NCBI RefSeq assembly: GCF_900109775.1
Contig: NZ_FOAX01000002.1
Span: forward strand, 806,001-870,000
DNA: 64,000 nt
Source of the DNA: Pseudoxanthomonas sp. GM95
GTDB taxonomy: Bacteria; Pseudomonadota; Gammaproteobacteria; Xanthomonadales; Xanthomonadaceae
Reading direction: 5' to 3'
Under the pieces are notes generated by a model. It was not told the origin of the DNA. It saw nothing but the letters and a program-made list of their open reading frames with translations, and did no database searches. The translations under genes were made by a program, and so were the position numbers. This document shows positions 55,235-64,000 of the stretch, in pieces (positions within the stretch are counted from its first letter, which is position 1; each line of letters opens with the position of its first letter).

Positions 55235-56140
55235 ATGAGCCCCCTGCTGCGCCGCTGCGCGCTGCTGCTATGCCTGTTGGCGCTGCCAGCGTGGGCGCAG
55301 GACGTGGCGATCCCGGCGCTGGATGCGCCGGTGATCGACACCACCGGCACGCTCGATGCCGGCCAGACGGCGCAGCTGCGCCAGCAGGCGCTGGACCTGC
55401 AGCAGCGCAAGGGCGCCCAGCTGCAGATCCTCATGCTGCCCAGCACCCAGCCCGAGACCATTGAGCAGTACACCCAGCGCGTGTTCGACCAGTGGAAACT
55501 GGGCCGCAAGGGCGTGGACGACGCGGTGCTGATCGTGGTGGCCAAGGAGGATCGCCGGGTGCGCATCCAGCCGGGGTACGGCCTGGAAGGCGCGATCCCC
55601 GATGCGGTGGCCAACCGCGTCATCCAGGAATACATGGCGCCGCACTTTCGCCAGAACGATTACGGCGGCGGCCTGGTGGATGCCACTGCGGTACTGGTGA
55701 AGCTGGTCGACGGCGAAGTGCTGCCCGCGCCGCAGAGCGCGCACCCGCCCGAGCGCCGACAGGGCGGTGGCTGGATCTTCGGCCTGATCGCCGGCCTGTT
55801 CGCCGCCAGTTTCGCCCGAGGCGTGCTGGGCGGCCTGCCCAAGCCGATCCGCGCCGTGCTTGGCGGTGTCGCCGGCGGCGCGGTGGCGTGGCTGTTTTCC
55901 TCGCTGCTGCTGGTGGGCGGCCTGGCCGGTTTCGTCGGTCTGCTGATGGGCCTGTTCGGCGGCTCGGGCGGGCGTTTTGCGGGCCCGGGTGGGTTTGGCG
56001 GCTGGGGCGGCGGCGGTTTCGGCGGCGGCAGCTGGGGCGGTGGTGGATTCGGTGGAGGCGGAGGCTTCGGCGGCGGAGGTGGCGGCTGGGGCGGCGGCGG
56101 TGGATCTTCGGGAGGCGGTGGCGCCTCGGGGAGCTGGTGA
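55235..56140 (+). CDS. TPM-domain membrane protein (YgcG family)
   Basis: 301 residues from ATG 55235. Signal peptide (MSPLLRRCALLLCLLALPAWAQ), a periplasmic TPM fold (about 30-165: VIDTTGTLDAGQTAQLRQQ...GYGLEGAIPD), two or three TM helices (about 180-240) and a Gly/Trp/Phe-rich low-complexity tail (about 245-301). The role is unknown; in photosynthetic organisms TPM proteins act in photosystem repair. It ends in a TGATG overlap with the next gene. Confidence 0.9.
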   Translation: MSPLLRRCALLLCLLALPAWAQDVAIPALDAPVIDTTGTLDAGQTAQLRQQALDLQQRKGAQLQILMLPSTQPETIEQYTQRVFDQWKLGRKGVDDAVLIVVAKEDRRVRIQPGYGLEGAIPDAVANRVIQEYMAPHFRQNDYGGGLVDATAVLVKLVDGEVLPAPQSAHPPERRQGGGWIFGLIAGLFAASFARGVLGGLPKPIRAVLGGVAGGAVAWLFSSLLLVGGLAGFVGLLMGLFGGSGGRFAGPGGFGGWGGGGFGGGSWGGGGFGGGGGFGGGGGGWGGGGGSSGGGGASGSW

Positions 56141-56631
56141 TGCGTTGGTTCCGCCATCTGTTCGCGCCCTCGGCACACCGGCTGTTTCCGCCGGAGAGCC
56201 TGCAGCGCATCGCCGCGGCCATCGCCGAGGGCGAGCGGCTGCATAGCGGCGAGGTGATGTTCGCGGTCGAGCCGGGCCTGGAGCTGGGCGCGCTGCGCCA
56301 GGGTGTGGACGCGCGACGGGCGGCGCAGGCGGCGTTCGCCCGGTTGCGGACCTGGGACACGGCGGCCAACAACGGTGTGCTGATCTATCTGCTGCTGGCC
56401 GACCACCGGATCGAAATCGTGGCCGATCGTGGCCTGGAAGGTCAGGTCCTGCCCCAGGAATGGCAGTCGGTCTGCGCCCAGATCGAGTCCGGCATGCGCG
56501 AGGGCCGGTTTGAGGCGGCGGTGATCGCCGGCGTCCGCGCCGCCTCGGCACTGCTGGCGCGTGCGTTTCCCGCCACGCCCGGCGATGCCGGCGAGAACGA
56601 ACTGCCGGATCTCCCCCACATCTTGGGCTGA
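56140..56631 (+). CDS. Second TPM-domain protein
   Basis: 163 residues from ATG 56140 (TGATG overlap). TPM-type core: AEGERLHSGEVMFAVEPGLE, then NNGVLIYLLLADHRIEIVADRGL and the conserved trailing GRFEAAVIAGV. No signal peptide or clear TM helix. Third member of the lemA-TPM-TPM operon. 235 bp without an evident gene follows. Confidence 0.88.
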   Translation: MRWFRHLFAPSAHRLFPPESLQRIAAAIAEGERLHSGEVMFAVEPGLELGALRQGVDARRAAQAAFARLRTWDTAANNGVLIYLLLADHRIEIVADRGLEGQVLPQEWQSVCAQIESGMREGRFEAAVIAGVRAASALLARAFPATPGDAGENELPDLPHILG

Positions 56632-56866
56632 GCCCAGCGCAAGCGCCGTCTGGGATGTGACTTCAATCCCAGGAACGGCCACGGACAGGTGGTCTTCATC
56701 ACACACTCTTCACGGTGTTGCCGCGCTGCGGCATGATCGGAGTTGCGTCCTCGAAGCTCGTCGGCACGGTTCGTGCAGACACGGGACGAGGCGCGGTTTC
56801 CGCGCCCAGCCTCGCACCGCCCGCCGGCAGGTGCCGTCTTCCGCGCAGCGCCAGGATTTCTCCGCC

Positions 56867-57436
56867 ATGCATCCCGCCATCGCAGACACGCTGTCCCGCC
56901 TGCCCAAGCTCTACGACGACGCGCTGCGCCCGCGTAACGGCGAAATGGCCATTGCCGTTGCCGCCTCCAGCGCCCTGGTCGCTGCCGGCTGCAATTCGCT
57001 GGCGGCCTTCGCGCTGGTGCTGACCTGGTTCGAATACCTCTGCCACCAGCGCTGGAGCTTCCCCGGCGAGAACACCCGCGCCACCCTGGCCCGCGCGCTG
57101 GCCTGCGTGGCCTTCGCCTGGCTGAGCACCGCGCATGGCGTGGGCGACGCGGCCTGGGGCCTGGGCGCCTTCATCCTGGTGCAGACGGTGCTGGCCTTAC
57201 GCGGCTCGCTGAAGCTGCGTGCGGCCTTCCTGCGTGATGTCGCCCAGGCCAGCCCGGCCGTGCCGGCGCACGAGCTGCTGCTGGCCTGCCGCCACGACCG
57301 CGCCCTGGTCGAGTCCTGGCTGGGTGGCGAAGACCACCTGGCCGACCAGGCCCGCGCCGCCCTGCAGGCGGCCGGCTTGCGCCTGTTCCGCCTGCGTTCG
57401 CCCGCGGCTGCGGTGGGCGAGGGCTCGGCGCCGTAA
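56867..57436 (+). CDS. Hypothetical membrane protein upstream of lgt
   Basis: 189 residues from ATG 56867 (earlier starts in the open frame have no support). About three TM helices between residues 25 and 110, then a soluble C-terminal part (about 120-189). I recognise no family. It lies between the lemA operon and lgt on the same strand, with a 112 bp gap to lgt. Confidence 0.65.
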   Translation: MHPAIADTLSRLPKLYDDALRPRNGEMAIAVAASSALVAAGCNSLAAFALVLTWFEYLCHQRWSFPGENTRATLARALACVAFAWLSTAHGVGDAAWGLGAFILVQTVLALRGSLKLRAAFLRDVAQASPAVPAHELLLACRHDRALVESWLGGEDHLADQARAALQAAGLRLFRLRSPAAAVGEGSAP

Positions 57437-57548
57437 GGTTTCCGGCGCCTGCCGGGCGTCCGGCACGTCGCAGCGTTGCGGTGCCGATCATGCGGCGCGC
57501 GCCTGCGTGCGGCAGAATGGCGGCTGCTTTCGCCGCAAGTTTTGACGC

Positions 57549-58448
57549 ATGATCTTCCTGCACCAGTTCGACCCCATCGCCTTCTCGATCGGCCCGGTCG
57601 ATGTGCACTGGTACGGCATCGCCTACGCGCTGTCCTTCTTCGCCGCCTGGTTCCTGGGCCGCAGCCGGATCCTGGCCGGGCGCCTGCCGGGCGTGAACCT
57701 GGAGCATTTCTCCGACCTGGCCTTCTACGCGATGCTGGGCGTGGTCCTGGGCGGACGCCTGGGCTACATCCTGTTCTACGACCTGCCGGTGTACCTGGAC
57801 AGCCCGCTGAAGGTGTTCAAGGTGTGGGAAGGCGGCATGAGCTTCCACGGCGGCCTGCTGGGCGTGCTGTTCGCCGCGTGGCTGTGGTCGCGCAAGCACC
57901 GCCTGCACTTTTTCGACACGATGGATTTCCTGGCGCCGCTGGTGCCGACCGGGCTGGGCCTGGGCCGGCTGGCCAACTTCGTCAACGGCGAGCTGTGGGG
58001 CAAGTTCACCGGCAGCAACTGGGGCGTGATCTTCCCCAGCACCGACTCGGCCGTGAGCAGCCTGCACCTGGACCAGGCGCAGCTGCAGGCGCAGTACGCC
58101 GCTGGCGCGCTGAACCAGTACGCGCGCCATCCCTCGCAGCTGTACGAAGCGCTGCTGGAGGGCGTGGTGATGTTCCTGGCGCTGTGGGTGTTCTCGATGA
58201 AGCCGCGCGCGCGCTACGCCGTCTCGGGCCTGTTCGCGCTGCTCTACGGCCTGTCGCGTTTCCTGGTCGAACTGGTGCGCGTGCCTGACGCGCAGCTGGG
58301 CTACCTCGCCTTTGGCTGGGTGACGATGGGCCAGGTGCTGAGCCTGCCGCTGATCGCCTTGGGCCTGTTCCTGCTGTGGCGCTCGCGCCGCGCGCCTACT
58401 TTGCAGCCGGTGCCGCCGGCCGCCACCACGCCTGCCGGAGCCCACTGA
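57549..58448 (+). CDS. lgt: Prolipoprotein diacylglyceryl transferase
   Basis: 299 residues, about seven TM helices. Adds diacylglycerol to the lipobox cysteine of prolipoproteins (LemA and the SGNH protein here are candidate substrates). Conserved stretches: [37 protein letters not shown] and the Lgt signature [17 protein letters not shown]. Stop overlaps the thyA start (TGATG). Confidence 0.97.
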   Translation: MIFLHQFDPIAFSIGPVDVHWYGIAYALSFFAAWFLGRSRILAGRLPGVNLEHFSDLAFYAMLGVVLGGRLGYILFYDLPVYLDSPLKVFKVWEGGMSFHGGLLGVLFAAWLWSRKHRLHFFDTMDFLAPLVPTGLGLGRLANFVNGELWGKFTGSNWGVIFPSTDSAVSSLHLDQAQLQAQYAAGALNQYARHPSQLYEALLEGVVMFLALWVFSMKPRARYAVSGLFALLYGLSRFLVELVRVPDAQLGYLAFGWVTMGQVLSLPLIALGLFLLWRSRRAPTLQPVPPAATTPAGAH

Positions 58449-59242
58449 TGCGCCAGTACCTGGAGTTGCTGCAGCACGTGCTGGACCACGGCGCCGAGAA
58501 ATCCGACCGCACCGGCACCGGCACGCGCAGCGTGTTCGGCTGGCAGATGCGCTTCGATTTGAATGAAGGCTTCCCGCTGGTCACGACCAAGAAGCTGCAC
58601 CTGCGCTCGATCATCCATGAGCTGCTGTGGTTCCTGAAGGGCGAGACCAACATCGCCTATCTCAAGGACAACAAGGTCAGCATCTGGGATGAGTGGGCCG
58701 ACGAACACGGCGAACTCGGCCCGGTCTACGGCAAGCAGTGGCGCAGCTGGGAAGGCGCCAACGGCCAGACCATCGACCAGATGCAGTGGCTGGTGGACGA
58801 GATCAAGCGCAACCCGGATTCGCGCCGGCTGGTGATCAGCGCCTGGAACGTGGCCGAGCTGCCGCAGATGGCGCTGATGCCGTGCCACAGCCTGTTCCAG
58901 TTCTACGTGGTGGACGGCAAGCTCAGCTGCCAGCTCTACCAGCGCAGCGGCGACATCTTCCTGGGCGTGCCGTTCAACATCGCCAGCTACGCGCTGCTGA
59001 CCCATATGGTCGCGCAGGCGACCGGTTTGGGCGTGGGCGATTTCGTGCATACGCTGGGCGATGCGCACCTGTATTCGAACCACTTCGAACAGGCCCGCGA
59101 GCAGCTCTCACGCACGCCGCGCGCGCTGCCCAGGCTGCATCTCAATCCTGATGTGACCGACCTGTTCGGCTTCACCTTCGACGACATCGAGATTCACGGC
59201 TACGACCCCGCGCCGGCGATCAAGGCGCCGGTGGCGGTCTGA
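58448..59242 (+). CDS. thyA: Thymidylate synthase
   Basis: 264 residues, the same as the E. coli enzyme. Converts dUMP to dTMP with methylenetetrahydrofolate. Catalytic Cys146 in [12 protein letters not shown]; the substrate-binding [20 protein letters not shown] segment is intact. Start overlaps lgt; folA follows after 3 bp, coupling dTMP synthesis to folate reduction. Confidence 0.98.
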   Translation: MRQYLELLQHVLDHGAEKSDRTGTGTRSVFGWQMRFDLNEGFPLVTTKKLHLRSIIHELLWFLKGETNIAYLKDNKVSIWDEWADEHGELGPVYGKQWRSWEGANGQTIDQMQWLVDEIKRNPDSRRLVISAWNVAELPQMALMPCHSLFQFYVVDGKLSCQLYQRSGDIFLGVPFNIASYALLTHMVAQATGLGVGDFVHTLGDAHLYSNHFEQAREQLSRTPRALPRLHLNPDVTDLFGFTFDDIEIHGYDPAPAIKAPVAV

Positions 59243-59245
59243 TCG

Positions 59246-59743
59246 GTGCGGCTTTCGCTGATCGCGGCGCTGGACCGCAACTTCGCCATCGGCCGCGACA
59301 ACGACCTGCCGTGGCGGCTGCCCGATGACCTCAAGCGCTTCAAGGCACTGACCCTGGGCAAGCCTGTGCTGATGGGACGCAAGACCGCGCAATCGCTGGG
59401 CCGCGCGCTGCCGGGCCGTTTGAACCTGGTGCTGACCCGCAGCGGCGTGGTGCCGTTCGAGGGCATGGTCGCGGTGTCGTCCCTCGACGACGCACGGCAG
59501 CAGGCCGAGGCGCAGGGCGCCGACGAACTGTGCGTGATCGGCGGCGGTGAGATCTATGCGCTGCTGCTGGCGCAGGCCGACGTGCTGCATCTGACCCACG
59601 TCGACATCGAAGTTGCCGATGCGGATGCGTTCTTCCCGCGCTTCAACGCGGATGCGTGGCAGGTGGCCGCACGCGAAACGCACCCGGCCGATGCGAAACA
59701 CGCGGTCGCATTCGACTTCGTGGATTACGCCCGCAGGCGTTGA
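59246..59743 (+). CDS. folA: Dihydrofolate reductase
   Basis: 165 residues from GTG 59246. Regenerates tetrahydrofolate consumed by ThyA. Conserved N-terminal stretch IAALDRNFAIGRDNDLPWRLPDDLKRF with the substrate Asp, and GRKTAQSLGRALPGRLN and CVIGGGEIYALLL for NADPH binding. The stop is directly adjacent to the stop of the convergent apaH, with no base between. Confidence 0.97.
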   Translation: MRLSLIAALDRNFAIGRDNDLPWRLPDDLKRFKALTLGKPVLMGRKTAQSLGRALPGRLNLVLTRSGVVPFEGMVAVSSLDDARQQAEAQGADELCVIGGGEIYALLLAQADVLHLTHVDIEVADADAFFPRFNADAWQVAARETHPADAKHAVAFDFVDYARRR

Positions 59744-60601
59744 TCAGGCGCGGCGCTGGGTCTGCGAGGCGGCGATCGCCTCGGCATCGCGGCCCGGGAC
59801 CTGCACCAGCCGCAGCTCATCGGTATCGAGCTGGAGCGCGGTGAGCTTGCCGCCCCACACCGCACCGGTATCGATCGCATGCACGCCGTGGCCGATCATC
59901 AGGCCCAGCGTGGACCAGTGGCCACAGACGATCTTGAGCTCGCGCATTTCGCGGCCCGGTACGTCGAACCACGGGTAGATGCCCTGCTGCTGGGTGCCCG
60001 GCGTGCCTTTTTCTTCCATCGCGATGCGGCCGCGCGGCGTGCAGTAGCGCATGCGCGTGAGCACGTTGATGATCGCGCGCCAGCGGTCCGGGCCGTTGAG
60101 GCCGGTGGACCAGTTGGGCTTGTCGCCGTACATGCTACGCATGAGCTTGGCGAAATGCGGGCCGCGCAGTTGGGTTTCCACCTCGCGCGCATAGCTTTCG
60201 GCCAGGGTGCAGGTCCAGCGCGGGGCCAGGCCGGCGTGCAGCATCATCCAGCCGAGGTCGCGATCCACGTGCACCAGTTCGCGATGGCGCAGCCATTCCA
60301 GCAGCGTGTCGCGATCGTGTGCCTGCACGATCCGGCCCAGGTCCGGGTTGACCTTGCGCTGTTCGGCCTCGGTGCGTGCACCGATCGCCAGCAGCGACAG
60401 GTCATGATTCCCCAGCACCACTTCGCAGGAGTCGCGCAGGGAGTGGACCAGGCGCAGGGTTTCCAGCGACTGGCCGCCGCGGTTGACCAGGTCGCCGCAG
60501 AACCAGACGCGGTCACGCGCCGGGTCGAACTTCAGTTTTTCCAGCAGCCGTGCGGTGGCGTCGTAACAGCCCTGCAGGTCGCCAATGGCCCAGACCGCCA
60601 T
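59744..60601 (-). CDS. apaH: Symmetrical diadenosine tetraphosphatase ApaH
   Basis: 285 residues, metallophosphatase. Motifs IGDLQGCYD, FCGDLVNRGG and LGNHD hold the two-metal site. Splits Ap4A to two ADP; ApaH is also known to remove Np4 caps from RNA. Last gene of the surA-pdxA-rsmA-apaG-apaH operon, 3 bp after apaG. Confidence 0.97.
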   Translation of the reverse strand: MAVWAIGDLQGCYDATARLLEKLKFDPARDRVWFCGDLVNRGGQSLETLRLVHSLRDSCEVVLGNHDLSLLAIGARTEAEQRKVNPDLGRIVQAHDRDTLLEWLRHRELVHVDRDLGWMMLHAGLAPRWTCTLAESYAREVETQLRGPHFAKLMRSMYGDKPNWSTGLNGPDRWRAIINVLTRMRYCTPRGRIAMEEKGTPGTQQQGIYPWFDVPGREMRELKIVCGHWSTLGLMIGHGVHAIDTGAVWGGKLTALQLDTDELRLVQVPGRDAEAIAASQTQRRA

Positions 60602-60604
60602 GGG

Positions 60605-60985
60605 TCAGTGCAGGGTGCGCGGCACGGACAACGCAAACGGCGCGATCGGTGCATCGAAGTGGGTGCCGTCATCGGCGACCATGTCGTAACTGCCGCGCAT
60701 GGTGCCGTGATCGGTTTCCAGCACCGCGCCGGAGGTGTACTTGAACTGCTCGCCTGGACGCAGCCGTGGCTGCTCGCCGACGACGCCTTCGCCGTTGACC
60801 TCTTCGACCTTGCCGTTGCCGTCGGTGATCACCCAGTGGCGCGCGACCAGGCGCGCGGGCTTGTTGCCGCGGTTGCGGATCACGATGGTGTACGCGAAGA
60901 CGTACTGGTCGTTGTCCGGCTCGGAGCGCTCCTCAAGGAAACGCGTGGCGACATCGACATCGATGGCGTAATCGGTGGTGCTCAT
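60605..60985 (-). CDS. apaG: ApaG domain protein
   Basis: 126 residues, single ApaG beta-sandwich domain: [23 protein letters not shown] and [21 protein letters not shown]. It binds pyrophosphate-like ligands in related proteins; genetic links to cobalt and magnesium tolerance exist, but the mechanism is unclear. Between rsmA and apaH in the standard order. Confidence 0.96.
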   Translation of the reverse strand: MSTTDYAIDVDVATRFLEERSEPDNDQYVFAYTIVIRNRGNKPARLVARHWVITDGNGKVEEVNGEGVVGEQPRLRPGEQFKYTSGAVLETDHGTMRGSYDMVADDGTHFDAPIAPFALSVPRTLH

Positions 60986-61008
60986 GGGTGACAGTGTATT
61001 TCAAAGGC

Positions 61009-61836
61009 TCAGGGCTGTTCGACCGCATCGCCGTAGGGAAGGTTCGCCAGGGCGATGAAATCGGCCACCTCGATCTGTTCGGCGCGCGACTCCGGGCGAA
61101 TGCCGGCCGCTTCGATCATGTCGGTATCGCAAACGCTGGACAGCGCGTTGCGCAGGGTCTTGCGGCGCTGGCCGAACGCGGCGCGGACCACCGCTTCCAG
61201 GCGCTTGGGATCGCGCACGGCGATCTGCGACGGCGCCTTGGGCACCATCCGCACCACGGCCGAATCGACCTTTGGCGGCGGCCGGAAGGCGCCCGGCGGC
61301 ACCACGAATAGCGGCGTCACGTCGCAGTACGCCTGCAGCATCACGCTCAGCCGGCCGTAGACCTTGCTGCCGGGGCCGGCGGCCATGCGGTCGACCACCT
61401 CCTTCTGCAGCATGAAGTGCATGTCGGTGATCGCCGCGGCGTGATCCAGTGCATGGAACAGGATCGGCGAGGACAGGTTGTAGGGCAGGTTGCCTACCAG
61501 GCGCAGCTTGCCGCCGGCGGCCAGGTCGGTGAAATCCACCGACAGCACGTCGCGGTGGATGATCGTCAGGTCGCCCACGCCCTTGGCCGCCTCGGTCAGC
61601 GGCGCGATCAGGTCGCGGTCGAATTCGATCGCGGTCAGCGAGCCGTGCTTGCGCAGCAGCGGGAAGGTGATCGCGCCCTGGCCAGGGCCGATTTCCACCA
61701 GCGTGTCGCCGGGTTTGGGGTTCACCGCCAGCACGATGTTGTCGATGTAGTGGCGTTCGTGCAGGAAGTGCTGGCCCAGCGCCTTCTTGGCGGGCAGGAC
61801 GAAGCCGGGCTTGCCGGTGGAATCAGGGGAATTCAT
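61009..61836 (-). CDS. rsmA: 16S rRNA dimethyladenosine transferase RsmA (KsgA)
   Basis: 275 residues from ATG 61836. Dimethylates A1518 and A1519 in 16S rRNA. GPGQGAITFPLL is SAM motif I, NLPYNLSSPILF the catalytic motif IV, and KALGQHFLHE the N-terminal signature. A small helical C-terminal domain is present. 10 bp after pdxA. Confidence 0.97.
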   Translation of the reverse strand: MNSPDSTGKPGFVLPAKKALGQHFLHERHYIDNIVLAVNPKPGDTLVEIGPGQGAITFPLLRKHGSLTAIEFDRDLIAPLTEAAKGVGDLTIIHRDVLSVDFTDLAAGGKLRLVGNLPYNLSSPILFHALDHAAAITDMHFMLQKEVVDRMAAGPGSKVYGRLSVMLQAYCDVTPLFVVPPGAFRPPPKVDSAVVRMVPKAPSQIAVRDPKRLEAVVRAAFGQRRKTLRNALSSVCDTDMIEAAGIRPESRAEQIEVADFIALANLPYGDAVEQP

Positions 61837-61846
61837 GGGGTGAAGT

Positions 61847-62824
61847 CTACGGTGCGCGGCGATGGGCGGCCATTTGCGCGCACGTCCGCACGGCGGCGAA
61901 CAGGCTGGAAGGATCGGCAATGCCCCTGCCGGCCAACGGCAGCGCGGTGCCGTGGTCGACGGCCACGCGCGGGTAGGGCAGGCCCAGGGTCAGGTTCACG
62001 GCCTGCTCGAAACCGCTGTACTTGAGCACCGGCAGGCCCTGGTCGTGGTACATCGCCAGCACCGCGTCGAAGTTGGCCAGCTTGGTCGGCAGGAAGGCGG
62101 TATCGGCCGGCAGCGGGCCGATCAGGGTGTGGCCCTCGGCGCGCAGCGCGTCCATCACCGGGATGATCAGATCCAGCTCTTCGCGCCCCATGTGGCCGTC
62201 TTCGCCGGCGTGCGGGTTGAGGCCGAGCACGCAGATGCGTGGGAGGGCGATGCCGAAGTCGCGCTGGAGCGCCGTGGCGGTGGTGGTGACGGCGTGGCGC
62301 AGGGCGTGTTCGGTGATCGCGTCGGGCACGGCGCGCAGCGGCAGGTGGGTGGTGACCAGCGCCACGCGGACGTGCTCGTTGGCCAGCATCATCACCACCT
62401 CGCGGCCGGCATGCTGGGCCAGCAGTTCGGTGGTGCCGGTGTAGGGGATGCCGCCATCGTTGATCACGGCCTTGTGCACCGGACCGGTGACCACGCCGGC
62501 GAAGCGGCCGGCGATGCAGCCATCGGCCGCCTGGGTCAGCGCGCCGACCACCGCCGCGGCGTTGCGCGGATCGGTGATGCCGAACTGCGCACGCACCGCG
62601 TTGGGCACCGGGATGAGCGGCAGATCGCCAGGTGCAGTGGTGATCGCATCGGCATCGAGCAGCTGCAGCGGCAGGCCGAGCGCATCGGCGGCGGCCTGCA
62701 GCGTGTCCGGATCTCCGAAGGCGACCAGGCGGCAATCCTCACGCAGCGTCTGCACCAGGCGGACGCAGAGCTCTGGCCCGATCCCCGCCGGTTCGCCAGG
62801 GACCAGGGCGAGGACGGGCGCCAT
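61847..62824 (-). CDS. pdxA: 4-hydroxythreonine-4-phosphate dehydrogenase PdxA
   Basis: 325 residues. NAD-dependent step of pyridoxal phosphate synthesis. GEPAGIGPEL opens the protein; metal-binding histidines lie in VTTHLPL, AMYHDQGLPVLK and the DHGTAL segment; YTGTTELLAQ is also conserved. 8 bp after surA, same operon. Confidence 0.97.
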   Translation of the reverse strand: MAPVLALVPGEPAGIGPELCVRLVQTLREDCRLVAFGDPDTLQAAADALGLPLQLLDADAITTAPGDLPLIPVPNAVRAQFGITDPRNAAAVVGALTQAADGCIAGRFAGVVTGPVHKAVINDGGIPYTGTTELLAQHAGREVVMMLANEHVRVALVTTHLPLRAVPDAITEHALRHAVTTTATALQRDFGIALPRICVLGLNPHAGEDGHMGREELDLIIPVMDALRAEGHTLIGPLPADTAFLPTKLANFDAVLAMYHDQGLPVLKYSGFEQAVNLTLGLPYPRVAVDHGTALPLAGRGIADPSSLFAAVRTCAQMAAHRRAP

Positions 62825-62832
62825 GGCTGGGC

Positions 62833-64000
62833 TTACAGGCGGTCGTTGGTCGCAGCCGAACCCGGCGCGGGCTCGCTGCTGTCGCGACGCTTGTTGCCGG
62901 CCTTGGCGGCTTCTTCGGCGGCGCCCGGGGCGCTCATCATCGTGTCCGGCGTGGCGCTGTCGATGGCGCTGTTGCCGGTGCGGAAGCTCACGTACGCCTC
63001 GCCACGCAGTTCGAGCAGGTAGCGGTTGTACTCGTCTTCCAGCTTGCGACGGCCGATGGTGTCACGGACCTGGGCGCGGCGGTTCTGGTCGGTCACGTCG
63101 GTCTGGCGGGTGCCTTCGCGCTGGACGATGTGCCAGCCGGCCTCGGTGCGGAAGGGCTCGCTGACCTGGCCGTCCTGCAGCGCGGTCAGGCGCTGGCCGA
63201 AGTCCGGGCCGAACTGGTCGGCGGTGAACCAGCCCAGCTCGCCGCCGTCATTCTTGGTGTTGGCGTCCTCGGAGGCTTCCTTGGCCACGGTGGCGAAGTC
63301 GGCGCCACCGGCGACGCGGGCGCGCAGGGTGTCGATCTTGGCCTTGGCGGCGTTGGCGTCCTGCACCTCGGTCACGCGGACCAGGATGTGGCGGGCGTGG
63401 AACTCGGTCGCGGTCTGGGTCGGGGCCTGTGCGGCGTCGCGGGTCTCGACCAGCTTGAGCAGCTGGAAGCCGGACGGGCCGCGGATCGGGCCAACCACCT
63501 GGCCGGACTGCATGCCTTTGAGGGTGTCGACGAAGGCCACCGGGATTTCATCGGCGCTGCGCCAGCCCAAGTCGCCGCCTTCCAGCGCGTTGGGGCTGTC
63601 CGAATAACGCACGGCTGCAGCAGCGAAGTCCATCTCGTTGCGGTCCAGCAGGCCCTTCACGCCTTCGACCTTCTTCTGCGCGGTGGCGATCTGGTCGGCG
63701 GTGGCGCCTTCGGGCAGGCCCACCAGGATGTGCGCCAGGTGGTACTGCACGCCGGTGCTGGCCTGGGCCTTGAGCGCGGCATCGACCTCGGCCTCGCTGA
63801 CGCGGATGCGGCTCTGGCCGTAGCTCTGGCGCAGGCGCTGGACGGTGATTTCATCGCGCAGCGAGCTGCGGAATTCGTCGAAAGACAGGCCCTCGGTCGC
63901 CAGGCGCTGCTGCAGGCCCTGGACGGTGGTGTTGTTCTGCTGGGCCACGCTGGCCACGGCGCTGTTGACTTCCTCGTCGGTGACGCGGATGCCGTTTTCC
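62833..64000 (-). CDS. surA: Periplasmic chaperone/peptidyl-prolyl isomerase SurA (N terminus cut by window)
   Basis: The frame is open to the right edge (…ENGIRVTDEEVNSAV), so signal peptide and start lie beyond 64000. Two parvulin domains are visible (about 130-230 and 245-345 of the visible part), with FHARHILVRV and WRSADEIPVAF-type landmarks. SurA guides outer-membrane proteins to the BAM complex. First gene of the surA-pdxA-rsmA-apaG-apaH operon within this window; lptD, often upstream, would be outside. Confidence 0.95.
   Translation of the reverse strand, partial: ENGIRVTDEEVNSAVASVAQQNNTTVQGLQQRLATEGLSFDEFRSSLRDEITVQRLRQSYGQSRIRVSEAEVDAALKAQASTGVQYHLAHILVGLPEGATADQIATAQKKVEGVKGLLDRNEMDFAAAAVRYSDSPNALEGGDLGWRSADEIPVAFVDTLKGMQSGQVVGPIRGPSGFQLLKLVETRDAAQAPTQTATEFHARHILVRVTEVQDANAAKAKIDTLRARVAGGADFATVAKEASEDANTKNDGGELGWFTADQFGPDFGQRLTALQDGQVSEPFRTEAGWHIVQREGTRQTDVTDQNRRAQVRDTIGRRKLEDEYNRYLLELRGEAYVSFRTGNSAIDSATPDTMMSAPGAAEEAAKAGNKRRDSSEPAPGSAATNDRL

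Overview
The window reads as a high-GC gammaproteobacterial chromosome of the family Xanthomonadaceae (Xanthomonas/Stenotrophomonas/Pseudoxanthomonas/Lysobacter type). The genus is not resolved. The evidence is gene order and protein sequence: pilS-pilR-pilA next to sucCD, gshB divergent from pilG-pilI-pilJ-chpA, surA-pdxA-rsmA-apaG-apaH, lgt-thyA-folA, and strongly GC-rich coding everywhere except one block. I saw no tRNA, rRNA, CRISPR array, transposase or integrase.

Layout. 1-9 kb (+): a DUF2339/DUF3999 membrane pair, then lower glycolysis (pgk, a HAD phosphatase, pyk, class I fructose-bisphosphate aldolase). 9.2-26.3 kb (-): a type IV pilus region, read as pilS, pilR, pilA, an eight-gene glycan/membrane cassette, pilB, pilC, pilD. 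26.5-29.4 kb (+): sucCD and tsaB. 29.6-31.4 kb (-): gshB and a TonB-like gene. 31.6-44.3 kb (+): the Pil-Chp chemosensory cluster pilG, pilI, pilJ, chpA (about 2,500 codons), a degenerate CheB-like gene and a chpC-like cheW gene. 44.4-57.4 kb: mixed housekeeping (EF-hand protein, rsmE, nudE, cysQ, mazG, small membrane proteins, a two-component pair, isoaspartyl peptidase, an SGNH lipoprotein, dgkA, terC, lemA and two TPM-domain genes). 57.5-59.7 kb (+): lgt-thyA-folA. 59.7-64 kb (-): surA (cut by the window edge), pdxA, rsmA, apaG, apaH.

How the genes work together. Two blocks build and steer type IV pili. PilS/PilR should drive pilA through a sigma-54 site visible upstream of pilA. PilB, PilC and PilD are the extension ATPase, platform protein and prepilin peptidase. 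The Chp cluster relays surface or chemical signals to the pilus motors.

The most unusual part is 13.3-22.3 kb. Between pilA and pilB sits a tightly overlapping operon: two GT-C-type membrane proteins, a GtrA flippase-like protein, a DPM1-like glycosyltransferase, an FAD oxidoreductase, a second GT2 glycosyltransferase, an EamA/SMR-like protein and a SAM methyltransferase. Its GC content falls steadily toward pilB. It resembles a GtrABC-type lipid-linked sugar module placed downstream of the pilin gene, so pilin or surface glycosylation is a reasonable but unproven reading. The Chp cluster is also notable: I see no pilH or pilK in their usual places, and the CheB-like protein appears to have lost its catalytic serine and aspartate.
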